Origin: Halalkaliarchaeum sp. AArc-CO
GTDB lineage: Archaea > Halobacteriota > Halobacteria > Halobacteriales > Haloferacaceae
NCBI RefSeq assembly: GCF_024972735.1
Contig: NZ_CP087723.1
Span: forward strand, 992,001 to 1,056,000
Length of the DNA stretch: 64,000 nucleotides
Direction of reading: 5' to 3'
Shown here: positions 56,385 through 64,000 of the stretch, piece by piece
Layout of the letters: the number at the start of each line of letters is the position of its first letter
Numbering within the stretch: position 1 is the first letter of the stretch
The notes under the pieces: model-generated
The model's input: the letters and a program-made list of their open reading frames with translations, nothing else
The model's database searches: none
Told to the model about the DNA's origin: nothing
Translations under genes and position numbers: made by a program

Positions 56385-58598
56385 TCACTCACTGCCCACC
56401 GGTGAGGGCCGTACGGCCTCCAGCGCCGCCCGGAAGTGATCCGCGGAAAGCAACAGTTCTTCGGCGTGGTCGTTCGCCTCGGTGCCCTCGTAGCTGTCGG
56501 CGATCTCCTGGATCGCGAGCAGCGCCGCCTCCCGGCAGACGGCGGTGAGATCCGCCCCGGAGTATCCCTCGGTTTCGTCGGCGATCTCCTCCAGGTCGAC
56601 CTCCTCGGCGAGCGGTTTCCCGCGGGTGTGCACCTCGAGGATCGCGAGCCTGGCGTCGCGGTCTGGGATCGGCACCTCGACGTGGGTTTCCAGCCGTCCC
56701 GGGCGGAGCAGCGCGTCGTCGAGCGCGTCCCGCCGGTTCGTCGCCGCGAGGACGACGAGGTTGGGGTTGTCGGCCGTACGGTCGAGTTCGGTGAGCAGCT
56801 GCGAGACGACCCGCTCGCCGACGCCGGAGTCTGCGCCGAGCGCGTCCCGGTCGCCGGCGACGGCGTCGATCTCGTCGAAAAAGAGGATGCTCGGTGCGGC
56901 CTGTCTGGCCCGTTCGAACACCTCGCGGACGGCCTTCTCGGACTCTCCGACGTACCGATCGAGTAGTTCGGGGCCGTCGACGCGGATGAAGTTCACCTGG
57001 CTTTCGCCCGCGATCGCCCGCGCCAGCAAGGTCTTGCCGGTGCCGGGTGGGCCGTACAGCAGGATCCCGGTCGGGGGTGTGGTGTTGGCCGCCTCGAAAA
57101 GCGGCGCGTACGTCAGCGGCCAGGTGACCGCGCGTTCGAGCTTCCGTTTGGCGCCCTCGAGCCCGCCGACGTCGTCGAACACCGTCGAGGGGGTCTCGGC
57201 GACGTGTTCCCGCATCGCGCTGGGTTCGACGGCCGCCATCGCGGCTTCGAAGTCCCGTTTTCTCACCTCTACCCCGCTTAGCGATTCGCCCGCGTCTCTG
57301 GCCCGGCGCAGCGCCGTCATCGCCGCCTCCTTCACCAGGCTCTCGAGGTCGGCACCGACGAACCCGTGAGTCCGGGCGGCGAGTTTGTCGACGTCGACGT
57401 CCTCGGAAAGCGGCATCCGTCGGGTGTGAACCTCGAGGATCTCCCGGCGGCCCGCCTCCCCGGGGACGCCGATCTGGATCTCCCTGTCGAACCGTCCGCC
57501 GCGCCGGAGGGCGGTATCCAGCGTGTCCACTCGGTTGGTCGCGCCGATGACGATCACGTCGCCCCTGGCGTCGAGCCCGTCCATGAGCGAGAGGAGCTGA
57601 CCGACCACCCGGTTCTCGACGTCGCCGCCGTTGTCGCGCTTTCCGGCGATCGAGTCGAGTTCGTCGAAGAAGACGATCGCAGGCGCCTCCGCTTCCGCCT
57701 CCTGGAACACCTCCCGGAGGCGCTCTTCGCTTTCGCCTTTGTACTTCGACATGATCTCCGGGCCGTCGATGGTGATAAACGTGGCGTCGACCTCGTTTGC
57801 GACCGCGCGGGCGATCAGCGTCTTTCCGGTCCCGGGCGGGCCGTACAAGAGAACGCCCTTCGGCGGTTCGACGCCGAGTCTGGCGAACACCTCCGGCTCC
57901 GACAGCGGGAGTTCGATCATCTCCCGAACCAGCTCCAGCTCCTCGTCGAGGCCGCCGATGTCCTCGTAGGTCACCCCCGTCGTCGGCGCCGGCGTGGGCG
58001 TCACCTGGCCTTCGGTGTCGCCGTCGCTGCCACCCCGGTCGGCGACGGCACCGTCGGCGCTGCCGCCGGTCTGTGTCGACCTATCCGCGCCGGGCCGACC
58101 GTATTCGAGTCCGACGTCGGTGGCGTCGACGACGCGGACAGTTCCCGACGGATCCGTCTCGCTGACGAGAAACCGGATCCCGCCGAGCCGTTCGACGTGG
58201 ACCTGTTCGCCGGTCCGGAGCGGTCGGTCGCGAAGCTCCCTGGCGAGTGCGCGCTCGACTGCCTCCCGGCTCACGTCGATCGAAGCCAGTTCTGCCGGTG
58301 CGTCGAGGACGACCCGGTTCGCGTTCGTCACCGACACGGTCGAGAGGCGAACCGTCTCCCCGATCTTCGCGCCTGCGTTCGCGCGGGTGTCGGCGTCGAT
58401 CCGGACCTCGCCGTCGGAGACGTTCGCCCCGCCGGGCCATACCTTCGCGACCGCGGTTCGCTCCCCCTCGACGACCACCGTGTCACCGCTCAGCACGCCC
58501 AGCGTTCGGCGTGCCGACTCCGGAAGTCGGGCGATCCCCCGTCCGGCGTCGCGCTTCTGTGCGCCCCGAACGGTGAGTTCCAGGAACTCCTCGCTCAT
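56385..58598 (-). CDS. cdc48: CDC48/VAT AAA ATPase
   Basis: This 737-residue protein has the CDC48 N domain (residues 1-about 165), an acidic linker, and two AAA domains with Walker A GPPGTGKT at 253-260 and 516-523. Walker B is FFDELDS and FFDEIDA; arginine fingers are in the expected positions. The double-AAA ring unfolds ubiquitin-like-tagged or damaged proteins for degradation. It converges on ychF. Confidence 0.97.
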   Translation of the reverse strand: MSEEFLELTVRGAQKRDAGRGIARLPESARRTLGVLSGDTVVVEGERTAVAKVWPGGANVSDGEVRIDADTRANAGAKIGETVRLSTVSVTNANRVVLDAPAELASIDVSREAVERALARELRDRPLRTGEQVHVERLGGIRFLVSETDPSGTVRVVDATDVGLEYGRPGADRSTQTGGSADGAVADRGGSDGDTEGQVTPTPAPTTGVTYEDIGGLDEELELVREMIELPLSEPEVFARLGVEPPKGVLLYGPPGTGKTLIARAVANEVDATFITIDGPEIMSKYKGESEERLREVFQEAEAEAPAIVFFDELDSIAGKRDNGGDVENRVVGQLLSLMDGLDARGDVIVIGATNRVDTLDTALRRGGRFDREIQIGVPGEAGRREILEVHTRRMPLSEDVDVDKLAARTHGFVGADLESLVKEAAMTALRRARDAGESLSGVEVRKRDFEAAMAAVEPSAMREHVAETPSTVFDDVGGLEGAKRKLERAVTWPLTYAPLFEAANTTPPTGILLYGPPGTGKTLLARAIAGESQVNFIRVDGPELLDRYVGESEKAVREVFERARQAAPSILFFDEIDAVAGDRDALGADSGVGERVVSQLLTELDRTADNPNLVVLAATNRRDALDDALLRPGRLETHVEVPIPDRDARLAILEVHTRGKPLAEEVDLEEIADETEGYSGADLTAVCREAALLAIQEIADSYEGTEANDHAEELLLSADHFRAALEAVRPSPVGSE

Positions 58599-58666
58599 GG
58601 CGTTCGGTTGGTTCTCTCCCGGCTAAACGCTTGTCGTCGCGCTTTTGCTCGGCCAATCTCTCCGAC

Positions 58667-59200
58667 TCACTCCGGCGGTCCCGATCCCTCCCGCGGGGCC
58701 GCACCGTCGACCAGCCGCGTGAACCGGTCGACCAGCCGCTCTGCGACGCTCGGATCGAGCGTCGACAGCAACGTTCGGGTCGCTTCGGGCTTGACGGCGA
58801 CAACCGTGACTCGCCCCTTCGAGTCGTACCGTTTCTCGAGAACGCGATCTTCGGTTAGCCGATCGAGGTGCCACTCGACGGTGCTTCTGGCGACGTCCAA
58901 CTCCACTGTAATCGCGTCCGGGGCGATCGCGCCCGACTCGAGGACGAGCGCGACGATCGCCCGATCGGTCTCCCTGCGAAGCAGCGTGATCGCGGCCCGC
59001 TCCCACTCGTCGAACCCGTCCTCGAAGTAGTGGGTCTTCCCGTGGCGCTCCTCGGCGGTGACCTCTCCCCGGCGCAGGAGCTTCCGGAGGTGGTACTGCG
59101 TCTGTCCGGTTGCGAGATCCAGCTCTCGGACGATGGCACTGAAATGGACGCCGGGATTCGACCGCACGTACTCGGCGATCCGTCGCCTCACCTGGCTCAT
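58667..59200 (-). CDS. Tandem winged-helix transcriptional regulator
   Basis: This 177-residue protein has two helix-turn-helix segments: [20 protein letters not shown] near the N terminus and [19 protein letters not shown] in the second half. This double-domain form is common in haloarchaea. The regulated genes are unknown; divergent transcription toward the zinc-finger/aEF1B pair does not prove a link. Confidence 0.85.
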   Translation of the reverse strand: MSQVRRRIAEYVRSNPGVHFSAIVRELDLATGQTQYHLRKLLRRGEVTAEERHGKTHYFEDGFDEWERAAITLLRRETDRAIVALVLESGAIAPDAITVELDVARSTVEWHLDRLTEDRVLEKRYDSKGRVTVVAVKPEATRTLLSTLDPSVAERLVDRFTRLVDGAAPREGSGPPE

Positions 59201-59345
59201 TCGCGTTACACCCAGTCAGGGCTGCGCATATTTATGGCCACGGGTCGCCGATCCCCGAACGTGGGTCCCGGAAGGTGGGTCCAGGTGGACCGCTCCGTCG
59301 CTCCCAAAGACAACCGTTAAAAGCAGCGCGCGGGTTTACACCTGT

Positions 59346-59525
59346 ATGAGCCAGAGTCAGCAACGGGAAGCGCGACACTGCGTTTCCTGTGGCATCCGCG
59401 TGTCCGGCAAGAACGCCGCCACGTTCGACTGTCCGGTCTGTGGAACCGAAGTTAGCCGTTGTGCGAAATGTCGAAAACAGAGCAACCTCTATGAGTGTCC
59501 CGACTGCGGCTTCAGGGGGCCCTGA
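59346..59525 (+). CDS. Small zinc-finger protein of the HVO_2753 type
   Basis: This 59-residue protein has four Cys-x-x-Cys pairs: CVSC, CPVC, CAKC and CPDC, binding two zinc ions. Its Haloferax homologue (HVO_2753) affects swarming and biofilm. It begins with [12 protein letters not shown] and is 2 bases upstream of aEF1B, so the two are co-transcribed. Confidence 0.9.
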   Translation: MSQSQQREARHCVSCGIRVSGKNAATFDCPVCGTEVSRCAKCRKQSNLYECPDCGFRGP

Positions 59526-59527
59526 AC

Positions 59528-59794
59528 ATGGGAAAGGTCGCAGCCAAACTCAAGGTGATGCCGCAGAGCCCGGAGATCGACCTCGACGCGCTCCAGGAGC
59601 GGCTCGAGGCCGCGCTGCCGGAGGGCGCGAAGATCCAGGGGTTCGAGCGCGACGACGTCGCGTTCGGCCTGGTCGCGCTTTTGCCGACGGTGATCGTCCC
59701 CGACGACGCGGGCGGCACCGAGGCCGTCGAGGAGGCGTTTTCGGGCGTCGACGACGTCGAATCCGTCTCCGTCGAGAACGTCGGGCGCATCTGA
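59528..59794 (+). CDS. aef1b: Elongation factor 1-beta
   Basis: This 88-residue protein is the archaeal nucleotide exchange factor for EF-1 alpha. [20 protein letters not shown] and [15 protein letters not shown] are typical. The ATG at 59528 is two bases after the zinc-finger stop. Confidence 0.95.
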   Translation: MGKVAAKLKVMPQSPEIDLDALQERLEAALPEGAKIQGFERDDVAFGLVALLPTVIVPDDAGGTEAVEEAFSGVDDVESVSVENVGRI

Positions 59795-59892
59795 ACCGGC
59801 CGTTCGGCGACAGCCCGTCGTCCGACCGACGGCCGTCCGGAGGCGTCGACGAAACTCCCTTTATGTAGCCCTCCCTATCACAGGAAGATACC

Positions 59893-61113
59893 GTGGACAC
59901 TGCCGACGTAGTCGGAGCGGCAAGACTTCCGGGCGAGCGCGCGAGGCTCGCAATCGTCGTGTGGGGCGTGTTGGTTTCCCAGGTGCTCCTTTATCCGGGC
60001 GTCGAGGACGTCATCGCGGCGCTGGGCGGACCACCGGGGATCCGTGCCGGGATGTGGTTCCTCGTCGCGGAGTTCGCCGCGTTCGTCGCGTTCGCGACGG
60101 TGTGGGGCGCCGCCAGCGACGCGCTCGGGCGACGTGTTCCTCTCGTCGTCGCCGGCGCCTTGGGGGGTGCGACTGCGTACCTGTTGTTGGCGACGCTTCC
60201 GTCTCTCGGCGTTGGATTCGGTGGCGTCCTGTTTGTCCGCGTGCTCGGGGGCGCACTCACGATCGGCGCTTTTTCGCTTTCGATCACGATGCTGATGGAC
60301 CTCTCGGGGGGACACGGTCGGAACATGGGCGCCGCCGGGATTGCCATCGGGGCGGGGGCGGGCCTGGGCGCCGTCGTCGGTGGGCGGCTCGCGACGATCG
60401 ATCCCCTCGCGCCCGTGTACGGCGGTGCGGTCGCCCTGGGTGCCGTGGCGGTGCTTGCAGCGACCGTCCCGGACCGCGCCTCGGGCGGCGCGCTCCCCGT
60501 CGCCGAGGTGCTTTCGGGGCTGTCCAGCCGGCCGCAGCTTTCGGTCCCGTACGCCTTCGGCTTCGTCGACCGGCTCACCGCCGGCTTCTTCTCCCTCGTC
60601 GGGGTGTACTACTTCCGGGACGTCTTCGAACTCGACGCGTTCGGTGCCGGGCTCACGCTGGCGCTGTTTTTCGTCCCGTTCGCGCTGTTGCAGTACCCGT
60701 TCGGCGTTCTCTCCGACCGGATCGGCCGGTTCCTTCCGGTGGTGGTCGGGTCGATCGGCTACGGCGTCGCGATCGCGTTCGTGGGGCTGTCGCCGACCTA
60801 CACGGTTGCGGCGCTGGGTATGGTCTTCGTCGGGATCTGTGGTGGCCTCGTTTCCCCGGCGACGCTCGCTCTCGTCACGGACGTCGCGGCCGTCGACGAG
60901 CGTGGGGCCGCGATGGGCGGGTTTAACGTGTTCGGCTCGCTGGGGTTTCTCGCGGGCTTTCTCGTCGGCGGGATCACGGCCGACGTGATCGGCTACCTCG
61001 AGGCGTTTCTGCTCGTGGGCGGGCTCGAGGTCGCGATCGCACTGGTCGCCGCGCGGGCGGTCCGGCGGATCGCCCCGGAGTCCGAGGTGGGCGTCCCGAC
61101 GGCCGGCGGATGA
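59893..61113 (+). CDS. MFS transporter
   Basis: This 406-residue protein has about 12 hydrophobic segments and the MFS loop motif ASDALGRRVPL between TM2 and TM3, repeated as SDRIGRFLPV in the second half. Start is a GTG at 59893. The substrate is unknown; drug or small-molecule efflux is a guess. Confidence 0.9.
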   Translation: MDTADVVGAARLPGERARLAIVVWGVLVSQVLLYPGVEDVIAALGGPPGIRAGMWFLVAEFAAFVAFATVWGAASDALGRRVPLVVAGALGGATAYLLLATLPSLGVGFGGVLFVRVLGGALTIGAFSLSITMLMDLSGGHGRNMGAAGIAIGAGAGLGAVVGGRLATIDPLAPVYGGAVALGAVAVLAATVPDRASGGALPVAEVLSGLSSRPQLSVPYAFGFVDRLTAGFFSLVGVYYFRDVFELDAFGAGLTLALFFVPFALLQYPFGVLSDRIGRFLPVVVGSIGYGVAIAFVGLSPTYTVAALGMVFVGICGGLVSPATLALVTDVAAVDERGAAMGGFNVFGSLGFLAGFLVGGITADVIGYLEAFLLVGGLEVAIALVAARAVRRIAPESEVGVPTAGG

Positions 61114-61125
61114 CCGACGCGAGCC

Positions 61126-62610
61126 TCACGCCGCCGCGATGTCGACCGTCGTTTCCCCGTCGACGACGAGGTTGTACGCGCCTTCGTCGTCGTTCCACAA
61201 CAGTAGGGTGTTTTGAAACTCGAGCACCGACCCGTACGGCGCCTCCCGGAGCGCCCGATTGAGTCCGGACTCGCGAGTGAGCACCGCATAGTGATCGAGC
61301 GTCTGGCTCCCGTCGCCGATCCTGAACAGCGGGTTCGCGTCCCCGTCGGCCAGGTTCTCGCTCAGTTTCACCGCGAGCAGATCGATCCGCCGGGTCACGT
61401 GTCGGTCGCTTTCGGCCATCCGGGCGTGTCGGTTCGGGTTCGCACGGATCGGGAACCGCCTCCGACCGTCCCGACGGAGAATCGAGTAGGAGTACTGTAC
61501 GTCGGCGTTTACGTATCGCCCTGGCTCGTCCTCGGGACCGCGCGGGGCAGCCTCGTCGAGCAGCCGCTGGAACGACGGCACCGCGAGGTCGGAGCCGACT
61601 GCAAACGACCACCCGCGATCGGACGGCTCCGCCCCGGGCCACAGCCGTAACTCCGGAGCGAAGACAGTGACGTTGTTCCTCTGATTCGCGACAGCACGTT
61701 CGACGTCCCTGAGGCCCGTCGAGGTTTCCAGGTCGGCCGGCGCGAGTGCCACGAGCGACCCGGAGTCCGCCAGGGCGTCGAGCCCCCGTTCGAGCTCCCG
61801 GCGTGGCGCTTCGAGTTCCGAGAGGACGTTACCGAAGACGACGAGGTCCCATCCTCCAGAGTCGACTTCGGGGGCGAGCGCCGCCGGGTCGACGTTTTCG
61901 ATCCGTTCGCGGTGTATTTCGGTTCTGAAGTTGCGATCGGTCTCCTCCAGGAGCGCTTCGAGGATCTCGACGTTGGCGCTCGGCTCGACGGCGTGATAAT
62001 CGACGATCGGGCCAGTGGCGTCCGGACTGTCTGTCGTTTCCGAGTCGTCGTCCGGCCTGCCGAACAGGTAGTCACAGAGCCCCAGCGCCGGGCCGCCGGT
62101 CCCCGCGCCGACGTCGAGCACTCGCAGGCTCCGGGGGAGCTGTCCGGGCTCTGCGAGCACCTCCAGTACGTACCCCATCACCGCGTAGTAGTCCGGGAGG
62201 TGGTATATCGCGTAGCCGAACGCGGCGTCCTCGTCGTAGGTGACGTCGTTTCCGTGGAAGTAGTCGGCTTTCAGGCGGTCGATGGTCGTCCGGAGGCGAT
62301 CGCCGGATTCTCCGGTGTGCCAGTTCGGGCCGTACTGGTCGACGAGCAACTCCTCGAGGGCGAACGCGTACGGCTCCGGGAACGACTCGGGATGCCACCC
62401 TGCGGGCCGGACTGTCCCGCCGTCGACGGGAACGAACGTGCCGTCCGCGCGCTCGAACAGCCCCAGGTCGAACGCCTCCTCGCGGAGGATTCGCCTGACT
62501 ACGCCTGGATGAGCGTTCCCCTCGAGGTAATCGACCAGCTCGTCCGGATCGATCGGACGGACGTGCCGGAGATACTTCGCGTTGTCCAAAACGGCGTCTC
62601 TGTCGATCAT
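61126..62610 (-). CDS. Rsm22-like SAM-dependent methyltransferase
   Basis: This 494-residue protein has a methyltransferase domain with LRVLDVGAGTGGPALGL and VVFGNVLSELE, embedded in an N-terminal helical extension and a C-terminal beta domain, like Rsm22-type proteins that modify or assist the small ribosomal subunit. The ATG at 62610 overlaps the prephenate dehydrogenase stop (TGATG), so the two are coupled. Confidence 0.8.
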   Translation of the reverse strand: MIDRDAVLDNAKYLRHVRPIDPDELVDYLEGNAHPGVVRRILREEAFDLGLFERADGTFVPVDGGTVRPAGWHPESFPEPYAFALEELLVDQYGPNWHTGESGDRLRTTIDRLKADYFHGNDVTYDEDAAFGYAIYHLPDYYAVMGYVLEVLAEPGQLPRSLRVLDVGAGTGGPALGLCDYLFGRPDDDSETTDSPDATGPIVDYHAVEPSANVEILEALLEETDRNFRTEIHRERIENVDPAALAPEVDSGGWDLVVFGNVLSELEAPRRELERGLDALADSGSLVALAPADLETSTGLRDVERAVANQRNNVTVFAPELRLWPGAEPSDRGWSFAVGSDLAVPSFQRLLDEAAPRGPEDEPGRYVNADVQYSYSILRRDGRRRFPIRANPNRHARMAESDRHVTRRIDLLAVKLSENLADGDANPLFRIGDGSQTLDHYAVLTRESGLNRALREAPYGSVLEFQNTLLLWNDDEGAYNLVVDGETTVDIAAA

Positions 62611-63425
62611 CACTCGTGTCTGTCTCTCCGGCGGTCGGTTCCAGCCTCGCGATACAGCTTCCGGAACGCCTCCCGATCTCCCCTCGCGTCGGCGATCCGT
62701 CGGGCGGCCTCGGCGACCGATTCGGCCCCGTCGAACGAACGCTGGATGTCGGCGTACACGTCCGGCGATCCCTCGGTGACCGTCTCTACGAGCCCCTCGA
62801 GCCGGCGGGACACCGGGGTGTGAAACTCCTCTCGGACGTCGGTATCGGCGGCGACGAGCCCGTACGCGAGGATGGCCGCGTGGGCGCTCGCCTGCACGGT
62901 CTCCATCGCTGCGTCGTGTTCGGCTGCGGTCGTCTCGAACACCTCGTTTCCGCCCGCACGGATCGCTTTGCGAACGGCCGAAAGCAACGGTCCGTCTTCG
63001 CCGGGGGCGAACGCGACGCTACCGGGAGTCCGAGGCGGTGCAAAAAGCGGATGAAAGCTGCCGTACTCGCGGACGGACTTTTCGGGGTCGGCCGCCGCCG
63101 ACCGCATCGCGGCAAGCGGCTGTTCCATCGTTCCGGCGACGTCGAACAGGGCGCCGTCGACAGCCGGTGCCCACTCGACGATCGCCGGTTCGACAGCCGG
63201 GATCGGCACGGCGAGACAGACTGCGTCGAACTGTTCCTTCGACCCCGGTTCGGCGTCCGTCGAATACACCGCTGCCTCGCGGCTGGCGGCGGCGTCTTCG
63301 GCCACGTCCCGGTCGGCGTCCGCGAAAGTCACCGAAACGTCTCCGTCGAAGACGTCCGGGGACGCCGCGACAGCGTCGGCGATCCACCGACCCATCTCTC
63401 CCGCACCGACCACGAGCAGGCGCAT
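62610..63425 (-). CDS. tyrA: Prephenate dehydrogenase
   Basis: This 271-residue protein has the Rossmann motif VVGAGEMGRWIA, DGALFDVAGTM and the prephenate site GSFHPLFAPP, typical of the archaeal TyrA, which oxidatively decarboxylates prephenate to 4-hydroxyphenylpyruvate in tyrosine synthesis. I choose the ATG at 63425, so the first strand follows at once; an ATG at 63437 is also possible. It is coupled to the Rsm22-like gene. Confidence 0.88.
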   Translation of the reverse strand: MRLLVVGAGEMGRWIADAVAASPDVFDGDVSVTFADADRDVAEDAAASREAAVYSTDAEPGSKEQFDAVCLAVPIPAVEPAIVEWAPAVDGALFDVAGTMEQPLAAMRSAAADPEKSVREYGSFHPLFAPPRTPGSVAFAPGEDGPLLSAVRKAIRAGGNEVFETTAAEHDAAMETVQASAHAAILAYGLVAADTDVREEFHTPVSRRLEGLVETVTEGSPDVYADIQRSFDGAESVAEAARRIADARGDREAFRKLYREAGTDRRRDRHE

Positions 63426-63565
63426 CAGTTCACCCATGAGGCGGGGTTCGGTTAAGCGGTTCGGATACGCGTCTGCCCGACATCTGGACGGTGCCCCAGT
63501 AGCTCGGTTCGACGTGGCGAACCGCTCCGGAAAGTATTTGCATCGGCTCTCGGGAAATAAGGCCA

Positions 63566-64000
63566 ATGAAACCCGAGCGGACAGAGCGGATGACCGAGTG
63601 GGAGACACGACCGTTCGAGGGCGGCTACGACGGCCTGCGCTCGCTCGTCGATCGCGGCTTTTCCGGTGCGGTTACCGACGGTTCGGCGTGGGCGATTCTC
63701 GTCAACGGACGGATCGTGGGCGTCCACGGTGGCGACCTCTCTACGTTCGAGGAGGCCGACGGAACCGCCTACGAGGCGCCGGACCCATCACTCGCGCTGC
63801 TTTTCGCGATGCAGGAGAGCAGCGGAGAGTCCAGGGCACAGTATTACACCGAGGAGACGCCGATATCCACCGTCGACGAGACGCTCTCGGAGGGGGGATT
63901 CACCGGGTACGTCGAACTCTCCGAGAACGTGCTCTCGGGGGATTACTACGTCGTCTACTCCGGTGGAAAGTCGACCGGAGTCGCCTTCGTCGGAAACAAC
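63566..64000 (+). CDS. Haloarchaeal protein of unknown function, cut by the right edge
   Basis: An ATG at 63566 opens a frame of 145 codons that is still open at the window end. The N-terminal part has FEGGYDGLRSLVDRGFSGAV and AILVNGRIVGVHGGDLSTFE, and a middle QYYTEETPISTVDETLSEGG. It resembles haloarchaeal DUF7527-type proteins, possibly regulatory, but I cannot confirm. A TATA-like aagtatttg lies about 35 bases upstream. Confidence 0.75.
   Translation, partial: MKPERTERMTEWETRPFEGGYDGLRSLVDRGFSGAVTDGSAWAILVNGRIVGVHGGDLSTFEEADGTAYEAPDPSLALLFAMQESSGESRAQYYTEETPISTVDETLSEGGFTGYVELSENVLSGDYYVVYSGGKSTGVAFVGNN

Noticed and set aside
61974-62823. Plus-strand frames opposite the Rsm22-like and tyrA genes
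   Set aside because: Antisense frames without motifs; the minus strand has SAM and Rossmann motifs and a TGATG coupling.

Overview
The window is from a haloarchaeon (class Halobacteria). The signs are high GC, Asp/Glu-rich proteins, a haloarchaeal rRNA operon (16S, tRNA-Ala(TGC), 23S, 5S), archaeal information-processing genes (TBP, NAC, aEF1B, CDC48, Lhr helicase, TrmI, Tsr3) and many genes joined by ATGA or TGATG overlaps. I do not assign a genus.

Layout. 1-6.4 kb: a truncated GH32 beta-fructosidase, a lipoprotein with two copies of one domain, a three-gene unit (tandem Ig/IPT-like protein, small protein, CoxG-like SRPBCC protein) and an archaeal pilin. 6.4-8.6 kb: a coupled pterin-type unit (GTP cyclohydrolase III, MDR dehydrogenase, PTPS-like protein). 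8.8-26.3 kb: metabolism and housekeeping (HAD phosphatase, OsmC, UPF0173 hydrolase, a large PKD protein with a low-GC centre, MetE-like protein, PfkB kinase, NCS2 permease, aldo/keto reductase, Lhr helicase, methylmalonyl-CoA mutase, O-methyltransferase, creatininase/ArfB-like enzyme, NAC, TrmI).

26.35-29.96 kb is the most unusual part. On the minus strand lie a PqqD-like leader-binding protein, a lasso-type B2 leader peptidase, a 30-residue precursor-like peptide, a small unknown ORF, an HPr-kinase-like protein and a nucleotidyltransferase. This is the gene set of a lasso-peptide cluster, but the asparagine-synthetase-like cyclase is missing and the predicted core is only about ten residues. 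It is either a cyclase-less RiPP system or a cluster that lost its cyclase.

30-43 kb: mostly conserved haloarchaeal genes (YbaK, Dph6, Tsr3, acyl-CoA dehydrogenase, squalene synthase, Nudix, DoxX, MscS), plus a YcaO cyclodehydratase fused to an E1-like domain, UPF0179, an aspartoacylase-like hydrolase and DUF309. At 43.2 kb a tRNA-Leu(CAA) is followed by four 86-87 bp tandem units built from its own 3' end. IscA and TBP precede the rRNA operon (45.2-50.3 kb), whose 23S-5S spacer holds a tRNA-like minihelix. 50.5-64 kb: a DUF7504-like protein, PncC, PfpI, superoxide dismutase, a four-gene unit ending in a YchF-type GTPase, CDC48, a regulator, zinc finger plus aEF1B, an MFS transporter, an Rsm22-like methyltransferase coupled to prephenate dehydrogenase, and a protein cut off by the right edge.
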